Part shown: in pieces, positions 11,882-24,391 of the stretch
How the letters are laid out: each line of letters opens with the position of its first letter
Position numbering within the stretch: position 1 is the first letter of the stretch
Origin: Pholiota molesta
Taxonomy: Eukaryota; Basidiomycota; Agaricomycetes; Agaricales; Strophariaceae
Assembly: GCA_014925825.1 (NCBI GenBank)
Contig: JACGCK010000102.1
Coordinates: forward strand, 107,328-171,327
DNA length: 64,000 bases
Direction of reading: 5' to 3'
The notes under the pieces: model-generated
What the model saw: only the letters and a program-made list of their open reading frames with translations
The model's database searches: none
What the model was told of the DNA's origin: nothing
Translations under genes and position numbers: made by a program

Positions 11882-13521
11882 ATGACCATCCCAGAGCTCC
11901 CACAGGACATTATCGACACGATCGTACAGGCCTTCGCCGAGATCATCCTTTCTGACAAGGACCAACTCAAGAAACTCTGCCTCGTTAGCCATGCTTTTGT
12001 CCCCAGAGCCAGAGGAGCATCTTCCATACAATTTCCTTGCTGCGCGATGGATACCGCGATCCCAACCCCCTACCATCCCTTCGGGGAGCGTATCAATGTC
12101 CTTGGCAAAAATTGCACGCGCTGCTGCAAACAAGTCCGCATCTGTTTGCGTACGTTCGCGTACTGAAGATCCACGCCTGGTCGAGTGCCGAGCTTGCGTG
12201 GGTGGCCAGCATGGGCGAAGAAGCGGCGGCGATCATCCACGCCTGTCCCGCACTCCAAACGCTGGAACTGGGCTCTGAGGCGCCGATTGAATGGGCCGTG
12301 GTGCATCCCTCTCTGCAGACCTCCTTGGTCTCCCGCATTCAGTCTACGCAACTCGATGACCTGACTCTGATCAATTTACAAGATATTCCTCATTTTTTAT
12401 TGTCTACTCTTGGGTCATTGAGCAGGTTGCGTCTGGAAAATGTATCTTTCTCCACCCCAGAAGGACAACAGTTTTCAGGGTCTAAAAAAGCCAGGTCCCG
12501 TAGTCCTTTACAACGGCTTTGCATAGCAGAGTCAAATCCAGTCATCCGACTTCTTCTGGACGACAAAATACTGTCATCCGAATTGATCGCTCTGGATATC
12601 AGATATGGACACAACGGCGAAGACGTATCCCTCGTGCATGATTTACTGCACCAGGTCCAAGGGATTCGAGAGTTCCACGTTGTTCTTCAACCAAACGGCA
12701 AGTCTACTCAAATGATGAATTTGAATTTCTTCGGGTTTCTAATCTTGTTATGGTATCTGTTGCATTGCTGTCGCATAGTCCTTGCTGGATTGAAGTGTCT
12801 TAACATTGCTCCTCTGCAAAACCTCCGCTGCATATCCATCCTGACGAGGCAAGACACTCTGCACGAAACCTACACCTTCATGAAGCACGTAATCACGACT
12901 TCAACCACTCTAGAGACTGCAGTTGTGATGTTAGCAATAGTGGATGACGGCGACTGGTCGAATTATAGGTATCTAGATGCTCTCCACCTTTGGACGGACT
13001 TTGACCCGGACCCGCCATTACAGCAGCTCACCCTGAGCTTCGTTATCCCCAAACCCTTTTCCATGTCCCTATCGGTTATTGGGGTGGGGGCTGCGGTTTT
13101 CGAAGGAAATTGGCCTTAACAACAGTAGGTGCCGTAGGGCCTCATGGAGATGATGGAAATCAGCAGCTACTTTCCCATATCATCCTGGGAAAGGTGCTCA
13201 TCAAGTATGTTTACGTCTACGACAATATCATTTGGGAGGAAAGCCTACGCATAAGACGGCGCGTGGTTGACACTTCACTAGGGCGCGTTTACTGGCGCAC
13301 TTGGGACCCATTTGAAGAATGGCCTTAACAACAGTAGGGCCTGATGGAAATCAGCAGCTACTTTCCCATATCATCCTGGGAAAGGTGCTCATCAAGTATG
13401 TTTACGTCTACGACAATATCATTTGGAAGGAAAGCCTACGCATAGGACGGCGCGTGGTGACACTTCAATAGGGCGCGTTTACTGGCGCACTTGGAACCTA
13501 TTTGACTCGGAATGGCTTTGA
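11882..13521 (+). pseudogene. F-box-like protein, copy A (frameshifted, tail duplicated)
   Basis: The start MTIPELPQDIIDTIVQAF is an F-box-like motif (LP..I...I), followed by an LRR-like body (VRVLKIHAWSSAELAWVAS, DLTLINLQDIPHFLLSTL, LQRLCIAESNPVIRLLL). F-box proteins are substrate adaptors of SCF ubiquitin ligases. Compared with copy B, one base is missing near 12003 and more are lost near 12065 and 12110. The N-terminal frame therefore ends at a TGA near 12166, while the body is open from about 12037 to 13119. The last ~200 bp of the gene are present twice in tandem (13112-13315 and 13318-13521), with the family ending DSEWL only in the second. It is probably a pseudogene, although sequence error could explain some shifts. 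Confidence 0.65.
13112..13521 (+). repeat. Tandem duplication of the F-box gene tail
   Basis: Two head-to-tail units of about 200 bp both begin with GGCCTTAACAACAGTAG and run through the exon end encoding VYVYDNIIW and the R.RRVV motif. They differ by a short indel near the start and a few substitutions. The first unit ends ...DPFEEWP and then runs into the start of the second. Confidence 0.8.
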
Positions 13522-13888
13522 TGTACTGTGACTAGTATTTATCTCTTTTCGATCCGAATGACAGCCAATGATGAGTTCACTGTCATAGTAGTACATGGGC
13601 GCCGGATTTTTCAAGGATTCTTGGACTAGAGATCTCTTGGATATTTATTGAATGTGCTGAGGTTACAGCCATAAATTTTGCAAGCGAAACATTAATAATC
13701 CCCTTCTGCTGATTCATATATAGATATGATTTTTGTTGAATAAATTGCATGCAATCAGTCGCATTACATTTGCACAGGTTGAAACCTGAGTCCAGCAGCA
13801 ACGTTGACCCATCGTTGGCGACGGCAATTCTTTTTTTAGATCATTTACCATTTCCGCGACCGGTCCAATCAGCTTGCTTCCTACCACC
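13522..13888. other. Intergenic region, F-box copy A / UEV gene
   Basis: This AT-rich stretch between two plus-strand genes presumably holds the terminator of the first and the promoter of the second. No repeat or RNA gene was recognised. Confidence 0.4.
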
Positions 13889-14922
13889 ATGCTCGCAAAC
13901 TTCGCCGCTCCCATTGACCGCCCCTCTACAACCCAAAAGCTCCGTACTTCATCACGCCCAGGCCCCAATGCCCCACCACAACCAGCTCAAGCAAAGGTCC
14001 ACTACCACCGGAACAACAGCGTCCTCGCCCGCACCGCCATCTCCCTCGAATACGCCTCGCTCATCAACACCGGCCACTGTCCCCTGGGCATCTACGTCGT
14101 CCCATCCACGAGCAGCCTTTTCGTCTGGGACGCAGTGTTCTTTGTCCACAGGGTGCGTATTAGCAGTATTTACCACCGTCACGACCAATTCCCGAATGCA
14201 TGAACACATCGCACCCATGCTGACGCCCGAGCGATGTCGCCGATTGGATTGTTACTAGGTTATTACGCCGACTCCATACTCAAGTTCCGCCTCACCTTCC
14301 CCGCGAACTACCCGACAGTCCGCCCGCCGTCGACTTCGTGACTGATGTATTCCACCCCCTATATCGCAAAACGGCGCCTTCAATCTCGCGCCTCGGTTCC
14401 GTCCATGGAGGTAAGTAGTGGGGAGCTAAGTCAAGAGTGCCTTACGCCTTGGTATAATGAAGACCCCTTTGTAGGCCAAAGGAACACCACGCTTCGACAT
14501 CCTGCACTGGGTCAAAGTGGCATTCAAGAAACACGCTCTGGACAATTTCCAGGAGTCTGATTGCTTCAACAAAGAAGCTTTCGGTATGTCATTGGCTTCC
14601 TCTCCAGCCTAAATCCACTAATACATAAATCTATCCACTGCACAGATTGTAAGATTCCAAACGCATATGCATCTACTAGCTTTGCTGATCAACTGAACTC
14701 AACCTCAGATACCGCGAATCAACACAATCATTCGCCGCTCTAGCCACCCAATCCGCGTCCCTATCCCAGTCCGAATCCGCCTTATTCGACGCAGACCATC
14801 CCTCACCATTAGGAAACAACGTCAGCAGCGAGATCGTCTTCCGCAAACTGAAACCAGAGCAACTTGCGCGCGAAAGAGAGAAATTAGGGCTAGAAGAATG
14901 GGATAACAACAAAAAATCATGA
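13889..14922 (+). CDS. Ubiquitin-conjugating-enzyme-like protein (UEV, AKTIP/FTS-like)
   Basis: From the ATG at 13889 the protein starts MLANFAAPIDRPSTTQK, then the UBC fold: LARTAISLEYASLINTGHCP, GIYVVPSTSSLFVWDAVFFV, YYADSILKFRLTFPANYP, VDFVTDVFHP, FNLAPRFRPW and HHAFDILHWVKVAFKKHALD. The tail ends GLEEWDNNKKS. The region after HP that normally carries the catalytic Cys shows no obvious active-site cysteine, as in AKTIP/FTS-type E2 variants. These act in Hook/dynein-linked vesicle traffic or telomere-related roles in animals; the fungal role is inferred only. Introns lie at about 14153-14257, 14412-14474 and 14584-14710. Single bases appear to be missing near 14152, 14330 and 14357, so the frame is broken three times. 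Confidence 0.7.
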
Positions 14923-15087
14923 AAGTGTCTATATGTGTCTATTTTACAGGTTTATACCCCCAATGCGTCATGTAGATCTCTATACCTTGTATGCGAGGAC
15001 TGCTAAAGTAGATGGTTTATCAGGATATTTTATGGTTCGTCGGCGCTTTCAGTTTCGGGTGGCAATACAGCCATGGGCGCGATCGTT

Positions 15088-18000
15088 TCAAACGGCCCTC
15101 TGAGCCAAAGTCGTCGTCCTATGAACACGGCCATCTGTAAAGACATACTCCAGCACATAATAAACTGCATTGACGCACCTCGGTCAGTCTATTGAAATGC
15201 TTGGACAGCTTCTCAATGACAAGGCTGTACGGCAAATGTTGTGTGAGTTTCCTATACAAGTCGATGAGCATTGGGCGAGGTCAACAGAAGAGGTACAGAG
15301 ACCGCATACCGTCGAGGCTGCACATTTAGCGAATGGCGAGCGTCCAGCGTCGAATCGAGTACGTTAGAAGAATGCGCGCCCTCGCTCAAGGAGAGCCTGA
15401 TGGAATATTCCTTATCAGAGTTCCCGCGTCCATGGTTTCGCTCATACAGCTCAAACGTTATATGCGACTACACAGAACCCCTCACGCATCAGCAACAGCG
15501 CCATTCCCCGGATCAAGGACATCCAGCCACGCACCGCATAATCCAGTTCTGGGATCCTCCGATTGGCAATCGGGAGCCCGGACAAGAGCACAAGGTTCAC
15601 AAGCGTATGTATATGGCTCTCCTTCGTGAAATACAGCGTGAGCGAGCTCTCGCCGTTGTTCCTCGCCGCCTCCAAATCAGACACCACATTCCTCAACAGC
15701 GGAAGCGAAGTAAGGACGCCGATCTCCTCCCTGGCACACACACAACAATCAGCGCGGGCAGAGAGAGGATCGCCCTAGCGAAATCAGAAAACCTACTTCT
15801 CGTCCGGGTCGATCCCGTATTCCTGTGGAGCAACCAAATCAAAAAGAGCCTTGGCGCGTCCATAAAGCTCGTGGATTTTGCGGTCATGGGGGGGCTGATG
15901 TGGGTCAGTGCGGCCGTGTTCGTCGAATATGGCAAACAGGAACGTCCTATGGTGGAGCGCGCAGTACTTGATGGTGTCGTACAGCTCTGAGACCTAATCG
16001 AGGATCGAATTCAAACACGCATATGGTATAGTGGGTATGTCAGATTTAGAGCATCTTGTCAGTGAGGGTTAATCGTGAAGGAAATCCTATTCACTCACGC
16101 GCGATGGATCAAATTTCTCCTGCTTCACATCGCAAAAGTCTTCAAAGAGCTTTTCCCATCTCTCACGGAACAGCCAGGGCTCATCGCCACAACACCTGAA
16201 AAAAAACAGAAGAGATGTCAGAACAGCGCGCGCATCCCTCGCCAACACGCACCATCGCTCCTGTATCTTGTCCACATCAAGCGTCTCGAAATTACGGCGC
16301 ATAATATCTCTAAACGAGCTCAACAACTCGATGACTTCCTGTTCCAGAACGATAAATACAAAGAACACCTTCTCATGCGCGCGGCACCAACTTACTTTGA
16401 CAACTTCGACCGGCTCCTTCTTCATGCTCTTCGGCCAAGTGAGCTCGGGCCTCTTCTCTGACTCGCCGGGGCGCAGCAGGATCTTGAGCCGCTTCTTGAC
16501 ATCGTCCATCAGATCCTTCGCCGCATTCGAATCGTCCAGCAGATCTTTGCGGATGATCAGCTTCAGCGGGGTCGGGCTCGCCTGCTGCCCACCCCACCAG
16601 CACCCGCGCCACCAGCACCACCGCCGGCACCCGCCGCCGCCGCGCCCTCCTGCGCCGGCTGCTGCGGCAGGTTCTTGTTGATGAAGCTGCTGTTCTTGCT
16701 GTCCGCCGGGCTCCGCGCAGCGCCAGCGGCGGTCGGGGGAGCCGAATAGCTGGGGTGCTGGGGATCGAGCAGCGCTGCTGCAAAGATGTCGGCAGAAGCG
16801 ATGACACGCCGCTCGGATGAGGTGAATATCTAGCCATCGGCCTGTCAGCGCCAGCCAAACTCGAACGCGAGGGGTGCTCTATCTCGCACTTACTTTGACG
16901 TTATGAAGGACCTCCTTGTCTATTTATAGAGCGTTGAATGAATTGGCGTAGATTGGAAAGTTACACAACTTACTCATAATGGAAATATCCTTTTTGAGAT
17001 TTTCACCGAGGTCGCGAGATTGGTACCTGGCGGAGTGGGTGAACTAGACCATTTACAGTGAGCAACACAAAAAAAATTCGACATAGATTCGCGTACCTCC
17101 CCTCCCCACTTGAACACCAGCGTCAGTTTGGTAAGCTTTCGCGATTGGCCGACCTGTCGCTTTGAGTACACAGGCTTTAATTGAGCCTTCGTACCCGGCA
17201 GATCGATCTTGCTAAAGAGGGCGTTGCTTAATTGAGTCAATTTATTCAGCTCTTCTCCATCCGCCCCAAGGTTCCGAGCCTCCTCGATAGCTGTGGCAAT
17301 CCAGCTCAGCTGTTCCTTTTCGCGAAGAATGATCTCTTCTGTTTCTCCGTTTAATAGCGTGACGAAAGGCTGTGTCCACGGCTCCCCTATCGGGAAGTTG
17401 AATTTGAGTTTTTGCTATGAAGATAACATTTGAGAACAAGGTATGAGAGGCAAATAGAACGCGAATGACCTTGGGCGTGCGATCGGCATGCCGGAAAACG
17501 GTAACATTGGCTTTCAATAACCATGTCGGGGCTTCTTGACTTGGACTTTGGGCTGCCGGCAGGGGTCTCTCCAGGGACGAGGAAACACGCATGCACAGCG
17601 CGGCCAAAATATCGGCCGCTTTGTCTGCCGTAGAAAATTTCAGATATGAGCATGGAATTCACCAACGAGAGGAAATACCGTAATAAGTTTCGTTCCCTTT
17701 CACAAAACTCCATCCATTCACGTCAATAACCTGGCTTTTCTGGCCGTTCTCACAGCGAAGCATGTCAAAGCCGCATACACGCTGTCCAAAGCCTTCGCAT
17801 ATTTTCTCCGCCCAGGATTTCTCTTCTTCCGTCAGGCGAGTGATAAATCTAAATGCGGTGAATGAATGAATACGGGTAGGAAAGGAGGATAATGTCCGTT
17901 TTGTTACCGAATTTCCTTGCCTTCTGTATTACGTCTGACGACACCATCAACGACAGGCGACTTGCGAGTTTCGGCGTGCGTGTATTCCCGCCCTACAGTG

Positions 18001-18998
18001 TAAACTTTGATATCCTCTGAGTTGTCGACGTCGATAAATTGTTCGTAGATGTACGATCCATCTGTTCTGGGATGATGGAGGGTAGGATCGAGTTCGCTGG
18101 ACTTGTTTCCGACCTAGAGGGAGGTTGACATTAGAAAGTGAATCGGAAAGAAGAGGAAGAAGAGCCACTTTTCTGAAGAGGCGACGCCCGCCGCCGTCTC
18201 TGAAATAAATGTAGACGTTGTGGTCTTCGCCGCTGACGGGTTTCTCGACGAAAGGCTTTTCCATGGCCTTGCCGTCAACGATGATGGCATTGCCGTCTTC
18301 GCGAAGCGTGACCTCAGGGGTGACATGGAAGCCGCCAAGGGTAAGACCTAATTTGTTTTTCATGAGTTGACGAGCTCGGGGTCGACCTTGGGCCCGCCGT
18401 CGCGGGAGACCTCGAGGCGGGTCGGGGTGGGGACGCCGAGGTGGTCGAGGATGGCGCCGACGAGGCGGCGATCCCAGAGGAGGCCTGGGGAGGGAGATCA
18501 TTTATGCAGAAGGCATGCGGAGCTTGACATAGGAGATGGCCTTGTCAAGGGGGAAATCAGTGGAAAAGAAGGAAATGAGGACATCGCATCGGGGCCAATT
18601 CTCGACGTCTGAGGGGTCCGATGAGCGAGGACGGGGAGTGAAGTGTGAAGGGCGTACCTTCGTCCAGGATCACCTTGTCGCCGAAGACTTTAACTTCAAT
18701 GGCGCCGCGTGCGCGCTCGACCAATCTGGTGAGGATCTCGCGCATGGCCTTGCTGCGTGCCTTGATGTCCATGGCGCAGACGCCCAGGACGACGGACTTT
18801 GGCGGGGGTTGGACATTCCTGGAAGCGGTGAGGGGCGGTGGTCGCGTGCCACATGAAAAAGACATACCTGGGGTCGGCGGGGAAGGCGAGGTCGAAGGAC
18901 GATGCTGTGGAGGACGGGGAGTCTGAGCGGGTGCGGATGGACGATGAGCGGGTGGGGGGTTTGTCGGGCGAGCTGAGGAGAATGCGCGACTGCCGCAT
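15088..18998 (-). CDS. Inositol hexakisphosphate/diphosphoinositol-pentakisphosphate kinase (Vip1/Asp1, PPIP5K)
   Basis: The proposed start is the ATG at 18996-18998 ([15 protein letters not shown]). The N-terminal ATP-grasp kinase half includes [64 protein letters not shown] and [20 protein letters not shown]. The C-terminal histidine-acid-phosphatase half opens with [10 protein letters not shown] at about 17465-17495 and continues with [23 protein letters not shown] and [20 protein letters not shown]. The protein ends [15 protein letters not shown] before a stop at 15088-15090. The enzyme makes and removes inositol pyrophosphates (1-IP7, IP8), which control phosphate sensing, morphology and microtubules. 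A Gly/Ala-rich linker near 16580-16670 contains a frame change, probably a miscounted repeat. There are many short introns, and no duplicate is seen. Confidence 0.85.
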
Positions 18999-19155
18999 CC
19001 TGGCGCGAACGACGAGGCATCGGCTAATCTTGTCCAATATATCTTGCCCGCGGACCTCCGGCTGCCGAGTCGCCGGGCCCGCGCTTGATCACCGCCAATA
19101 CTTATATCACCATGGCGCATCCACCATGCGCACCCACCATCTCCCACCCCCCATC
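18999..19155. promoter_or_regulatory. Compact divergent promoter, PPIP5K / acyl-CoA synthetase
   Basis: Only about 160 bp separate the proposed ATG codons of the two divergent genes, so they probably share regulatory DNA. No specific motif is claimed. Confidence 0.4.
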
Positions 19156-22141
19156 ATGTCCCAGCCCTGGTCCCCCAAGCGCTCCTTTTCAGAAGGTATG
19201 TCGCCCGTCCCTGCACCCGCCGCCCCCCTCACCGTCCCCAGTAAACGCCATCCTATGCGCGCCCGGCCAGATGCACGAGGTGGAGACCCGGCTCATCGAC
19301 GGCCAGCTCCAGCGCGTCTACAAAAATCTCTGGCCCACCCTACGCGTCTTCTGGCTCTGGGCTGCCCAGGAGCACAAGGACGCCGTCTACGCCGTCTTTG
19401 AGAACCAGCGCCACACCTACGCCCAGATCTTCGAGCGCTCCCTCAAGGCCGCCGCCATGTACCATGATGTCTACGGCGTGCGCAAAGGTATCATTCTCAC
19501 ATCCACTTTTTTGCACGCGCTGATCCACATCCAGGCGACAGAGTCGTTATCTGCTCTAGGAACTATCCCGAATTCATGGTCGCCTTCTGGGCGTGCCGTC
19601 AGTATCTACCCTCGCCGTTCCTCCTTTACCTAGCTAACTCTCCTCATAGACCTCCTCGGCGCCGTCTCCGCCCTCGTCAACGCGTGAGATATTCTCATCA
19701 TCTTTATCCTTATACTCCACTGACTCTATACCAGGTGGTCTCCCCTTGACGCACTCCGCTACTGTATTGTCCGGACCGAATGCAAACTCATCATCGTTGA
19801 TCCCGAACGAGCAGATAAGCTAGAGCCTATTGCAAAGCAACTCGCTGCAGACGCGGGCAGCTCGGGTATCCTTGTTCTCGAGTCCCATGAAGGAAAGGGG
19901 CACTGGAACGACATGAAGCCATGGACCGCTGCGCTCGCTGATTATCCCGGAGATCCTCGCAAAATCCTCACCCTCGATCCAGGCCTTACCGCAGAAGACG
20001 ACGCGACCATCCTATTCACCTCCGGTGCGTTCTCTTCTCCACCCGGTCTGTCTGACATGACATTGACAGCCGCTCCATCCTTCTTAGGCACTACGGGCAT
20101 GCCCAAAGGCGTCCTCAGCACCCAAAGACAATTCCTGACGAATATTCTCAACGTTGGCCTGTTCCATCAGCGCCCACGAAAATGCAGACTGAACTAGGTT
20201 TGATAGGTCTCCGTGGGCGGACGCCGAGCGGCATTGCGACGAGGAGAGGACATCCCCGGCCCACCTGAAGGGCCTCAGAAGGGCATTCTGATCTCCGTGC
20301 CTCTGTTCCACGTCACCGGACTGACCTCTCTGGCGGTATGTCCTCTTCTTATTTATAGCGTGCCAACATCCTAATCTAGTGCGCAGATGTTGTCCACCAT
20401 GGCGGGGCTAAAGATCGTCATGATGCGGAAGTGGAACCCTGATGAAGGTGCGGACTGCAGATTCTCTGCGCTCATCAATCATTCTTCCACGTCTCTTACG
20501 CTCCTTATATAGGCGCAAGGTAGAGCGAATTGTGATGTGGCATACGTCGGGACGCAAATGCTTACGTGCGTCATCTACATCTAGACTCATCAAGAAGGAG
20601 AACGTAGCCGTTGCCGGCGGGTAGGTCGCATCCACTTTAACCCTCCCACGCCCTTGACCGAGTTTCCCCAAGCGTTCCTTCCATGGTCGCAGATCTGACC
20701 GAAAGCAGCGGCACATACAACCTCTCTCTCGAGGCCCTCATGTTCGGCGGAGCGCCCGCCCCCGACTCACTCGCCGCGCGTGCCCGACAAGCTTTCCCCC
20801 TCGCTTCCATGTGCGCTAACATCTTAGCTTCATGAAATGCACAGATGCAGTAACGCTGATCGCCACTACTGCTACAGGAGCCAAGGGTACGGCCTGACAG
20901 AAACGAGTAGCGTAGCAGTCGGCTTCGGTACGTCCTTAGATCACATTCCCATTAAACCATCCACAAGGTATTCATAACCGCCGTTCATCCCAACAGCCGG
21001 AGAAGATTACCACGCCAGACCCACCAGCTGGTACGCTAAGCCCCCATCCCCACCCTCTCCCGCACCACCTTGGCTAACACCCCACAAGCGGCCTGCCCAC
21101 CCCGTCAACGACGTCGTCATCGTGCAGAACGACACCGTCGTGCCCGCCGGCACCGTCGGCGAGGTCTGGCTCCGGGGCCCGAACGTAATGAAAGGCTATT
21201 GGCGCGATCAAGGTGCGCGCCCCGCACCCCGCGTGCCATCTATCATTTCATGCGGCTCACGACGACGACGATCACAGCTGCTACTGATAAGGTGTTTAAT
21301 AATAATCACGCTCTGCGCTCGGTGTCCGTAATGAGGCTAATCCACATGCATCCGCGCTGGCGTTGGCGTTGCGTTGTAGGTCCTGACGAAAGACGGGTGG
21401 TTCAAGACGGGCGATCTGGGCCTGGTCGACGAGGAGGGGTTCGTGTACATCCGGGACAGAAGTACGCCTTTCAAGTTACTGATCTATCCCCGCCTCCGCT
21501 CCCATTCCGAGCGCCATCTGACTTCCGCTTTCTCTCTCCTTTTTTTCAGTCAAAGACATCATCATCCGTGGAGGCGAGAACATCGTCAGTCCCCCACCGC
21601 CACCCCACATTTCGCTAGCTAGCCTAACAGACTCCACTTCCACAGGACTCCGTCACCGTCGAGAACGCGCTCTACGCGGACGAGCGCGTCCTCGAAGTCG
21701 CGGCCGTCGGCGTCCCCGACGCGCGCCTCGGCGAGCTCGTCGCGGCCGTCGTCTCCGTGAAGCCCGCGCACCGGGGCGCGGTTACGGAACAGGCGCTTAT
21801 GGCCACCGCCGCTAAGAGGTACGCACATACCCATTACGGCGCTTCCCGTAGTCGCCGACGTCTGACTGACTGACTGACGACGCGTTGCGTTCCGCAGCGT
21901 GCCGAAATTCGCGGTGCCGGTCATGATCATCATCCAGAACGAACCGTTCGGTGCGTATCCCTCTCCACCCCCTTGTCGTTTGTTTTTTTGTTCCGCGACT
22001 AACGCGCGATGCGCGACCACCGCAGAGCGCACGCCCTCCGGCAAGATCCTCAAGGCGGATCTACGAAAAGTCGCCGCGGCCGAATGGGCGCGCCGGACCG
22101 CCGGTGCATCGCAGACGCCCAAGGCCAAGCCCAAGCTATGA
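19156..22141 (+). CDS. AMP-dependent synthetase/ligase, acyl-CoA synthetase-like
   Basis: The ATG at 19156 gives MSQPWSPKRSFSE, with an intron directly after. ANL-superfamily core motifs follow in order: VVICSRNYPEFMVAFWA, the P-loop-like LFTSGTTGMPKGV (about 20010-20110, split by an intron), VPLFHVTGLTSLA, the A5 motif YGLTETSS (about 20886), A7 GWFKTGDLG (about 21400), A8 RIKDIIIRGGENI (about 21550) and A10 RTPSGKI with its catalytic Lys (about 22040). The protein ends KAKPKL. The enzyme activates a carboxylate (fatty or aromatic acid) to an acyl-AMP and then a CoA thioester; the exact substrate is not readable. About ten short introns are present, with good splice signals. There is no C-terminal SKL-type peroxisome signal. 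The last exons are copied just downstream. Confidence 0.85.
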
Positions 22142-22306
22142 TACCCGTAATGCGACATTGTCGCGAGCGCTGGGAGAGGGAGGTTTAAAGATATATCATA
22201 TGCTTCTTTTTTTAAGTTGCCGCCCCGGTAGTTGATGGAGGAGGGGGGGGATTAGAACGGGTAGATTAAGGTGAAATATATACCATGTATGCTTTAAGAT
22301 CCGGAC
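21855..22306 (+). repeat. Source unit of the 3'-end tandem duplication
   Basis: This unit covers the end of an intron, the last two coding exons of the ligase gene and about 165 bp of 3' flank, ending near GGTGAAATATATACCATG. It matches 22440-22905. Confidence 0.8.
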
Positions 22307-22439
22307 TCGGAGTGCAGCGTACTGCACCACTTTCTGTTATTGATTCTGGAGTCCTTGCATCTCTTACCACTGTTCGGCGAACCTTGCTGATGGAAACTTG
22401 GTACAATCTTAAGATGATCTTTGGAGCTTTTTCTTTCGT

Positions 22440-22905
22440 TGTCGACGAGGTCTGACTGACGTGGACTGACGCCTGACGACGACGCGACGCGTAGCGTGCC
22501 GAGGTGCCGAAATTCGCGGTGCCGGTCATGATCATCATCCAGAACGAACCGTTCGGTGCGTGTCCCTCTCCACCCCCATGTCGTTTGTTTTCTGCGATTG
22601 ACGCGATGCGCGACCACCGCAGAGCGCACGCCCTCCGGCAAGATATGATCTCAAGGCGGATCTACGAAAAGTCGCCGCGCCGAATGGGCGCGCCGGACCG
22701 GTGCATCGCAGACGCCGAAGTTCAAGCTATGATACCCGTAATGCGACATTGTCGCGAGAGCTGGGAGCTGCTGGGAGTGAGGTTTAAAGATATATCATAT
22801 GCTTCTTTTTTTTAAGTTGCCGCCCCTCCTGTGGATGATGGATGAGGGGGTGATTAGAGTGGGTAGATTAAGGTGAAATATATACCATATATGCTTTAAA
22901 ATCCG
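22440..22905 (+). pseudogene. Duplicated, broken 3' end of the acyl-CoA synthetase gene
   Basis: This is a near copy of 21855-22306. It retains the exon for VPKFAVPVMIIIQNEPF and the exon with TPSGKI, but extra bases directly after the Lys codon bring an in-frame TGA. Further one-base losses scramble the tail. The 3' flank, including the stretch around ATATATCATATGCTTC, is also copied. Without an upstream catalytic domain it cannot encode an enzyme. Confidence 0.8.
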
Positions 22906-22987
22906 GAGTATGGTGCAGGTATGGTGACTTTTTGGAACAATGGGCTGGATTTTGGATCGAAGAGAGATATATACTACTAGTAGTACA

Positions 22988-24391
22988 TCAAAGCCGCTCC
23001 GATTCAAATGGGTCCCAAGTATGCCAGTAAACGCGTCCTATTGAACCGTCAACCACGCGCCGTCTTATGCGTAGGGTTTCCTCCCAATTGATATTGATAT
23101 TGTCGTAGACTAAATATGATTGATGAGCACCTTCCCAGGATGATATGGGCTAGTAGTGCTGATTCCATGGGGCCCTACTATGTTTCCATTTTTCTTCAAA
23201 CCCAGAGTCAAAATCAAGATCATGGATATCAAGTTGTCTAGCTTTGGGGATAATGAAGCTCAAAGTGAGCTGCTGGAATGGCGGTTCGGGGCAAAGTCCG
23301 CCCACAGGTGGAGGGCGTCTAAGACGACCACTGTTCCCACCAATCATTGCTCACTGACATCACAACTGCCGTCTCTAAAGTGGCTGAATCGTTATTGCGT
23401 GCTTCATGAAGGAGTAAGTTTCGCGCAGAATGGCGTGTCTCGTCAGGATGGATATGCGGCGGAGGTTTCGCAGAGGACCAATGTTGAGACTCTTCAATCC
23501 AGAAGGGCTATATGTAACAGATATCATAACAAGATGAGAAACCTGAAGATTCAAAGTGATCATTCGGATAGACTTGCCGTTTGATCGAAGAACGACATGA
23601 AACTCTTGGAGTCCTTGGGCCTGGTGCAGTAAATCATGCATGAGGGATACGTCTTCGTCGTTGTGTCCATATCTGATATCCAGAGCGACCAATTCGACGA
23701 CAGTATTTTTTGGTCCAAAAGAAGTCGGATAGCTGGATTAGACTCTGCTATGCAAAGGCGTTGTAAAGGACTACGGGACCTGGTTTTTCTGGACCCAAAA
23801 AACTGTTGAACTTCTGGGGTACAAAAAGAAACACTTTCCAGACGCAACGCACTCAATGACGCAAGGGCAGACAGTAAAAAATGAGGAATATCTTTTACGT
23901 TGATCAGCGTTAGGTCGTTGAGTCGCGTCTGAATAAGGGAGACCAAGGAGGTCTGCAGAGAGGGGTGCACACGGCCCATTCAATGGGTGATTCAGAGCCC
24001 ATTCCAGCGTTTGGAGTGCGGGACAGGCGTGGATGATCGCCGCCGCTTCTTCGCCCATGCTGGCCACCCACGCCAGCTCGGCACTCGACCAGGCGTGGAT
24101 CTTCAGTACGTGAACGTACGCAAACAGATGCGGACTTGTTTGCAGGAGCGCGTGCAATTTTCTGCCAAGGACATGGATACGCTCCCCGAAGGGATGGTAG
24201 GGAGGGTTGGGATTGCGGTATCCATCGCGCAGCAAGGAAATTGTATGGAAGATGCACCTCTGGCTCTGAGGGACAAAAGCATGGCTGACGAGGCAGATTT
24301 TCTTGAGTTGGTCCTTGTCAGAAAGGACGATCTCGGCGAAGGCCTGCACGATCGTGTCGATAATGTCCTGTGGGAGCTCTGGGATGGTCAT
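22988..24391 (-). pseudogene. F-box-like protein, copy C (multiple frameshifts)
   Basis: The start MTIPELPQDIIDTIVQAF at 24391 is intact and runs in frame to ACPALQTLE. A deletion relative to copy B then removes several bases and shifts the frame (near 23990). The body continues in a second frame (SLQTSLVSLIQTRLNDLTL), a third (DIRYGHNDEDVSLMHDLL) and a degraded tail with stops. It keeps the family ending near 22988-23000. It lies in the same orientation as copies D and B and is close to copy A in sequence. This is a family pseudogene. Confidence 0.75.
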
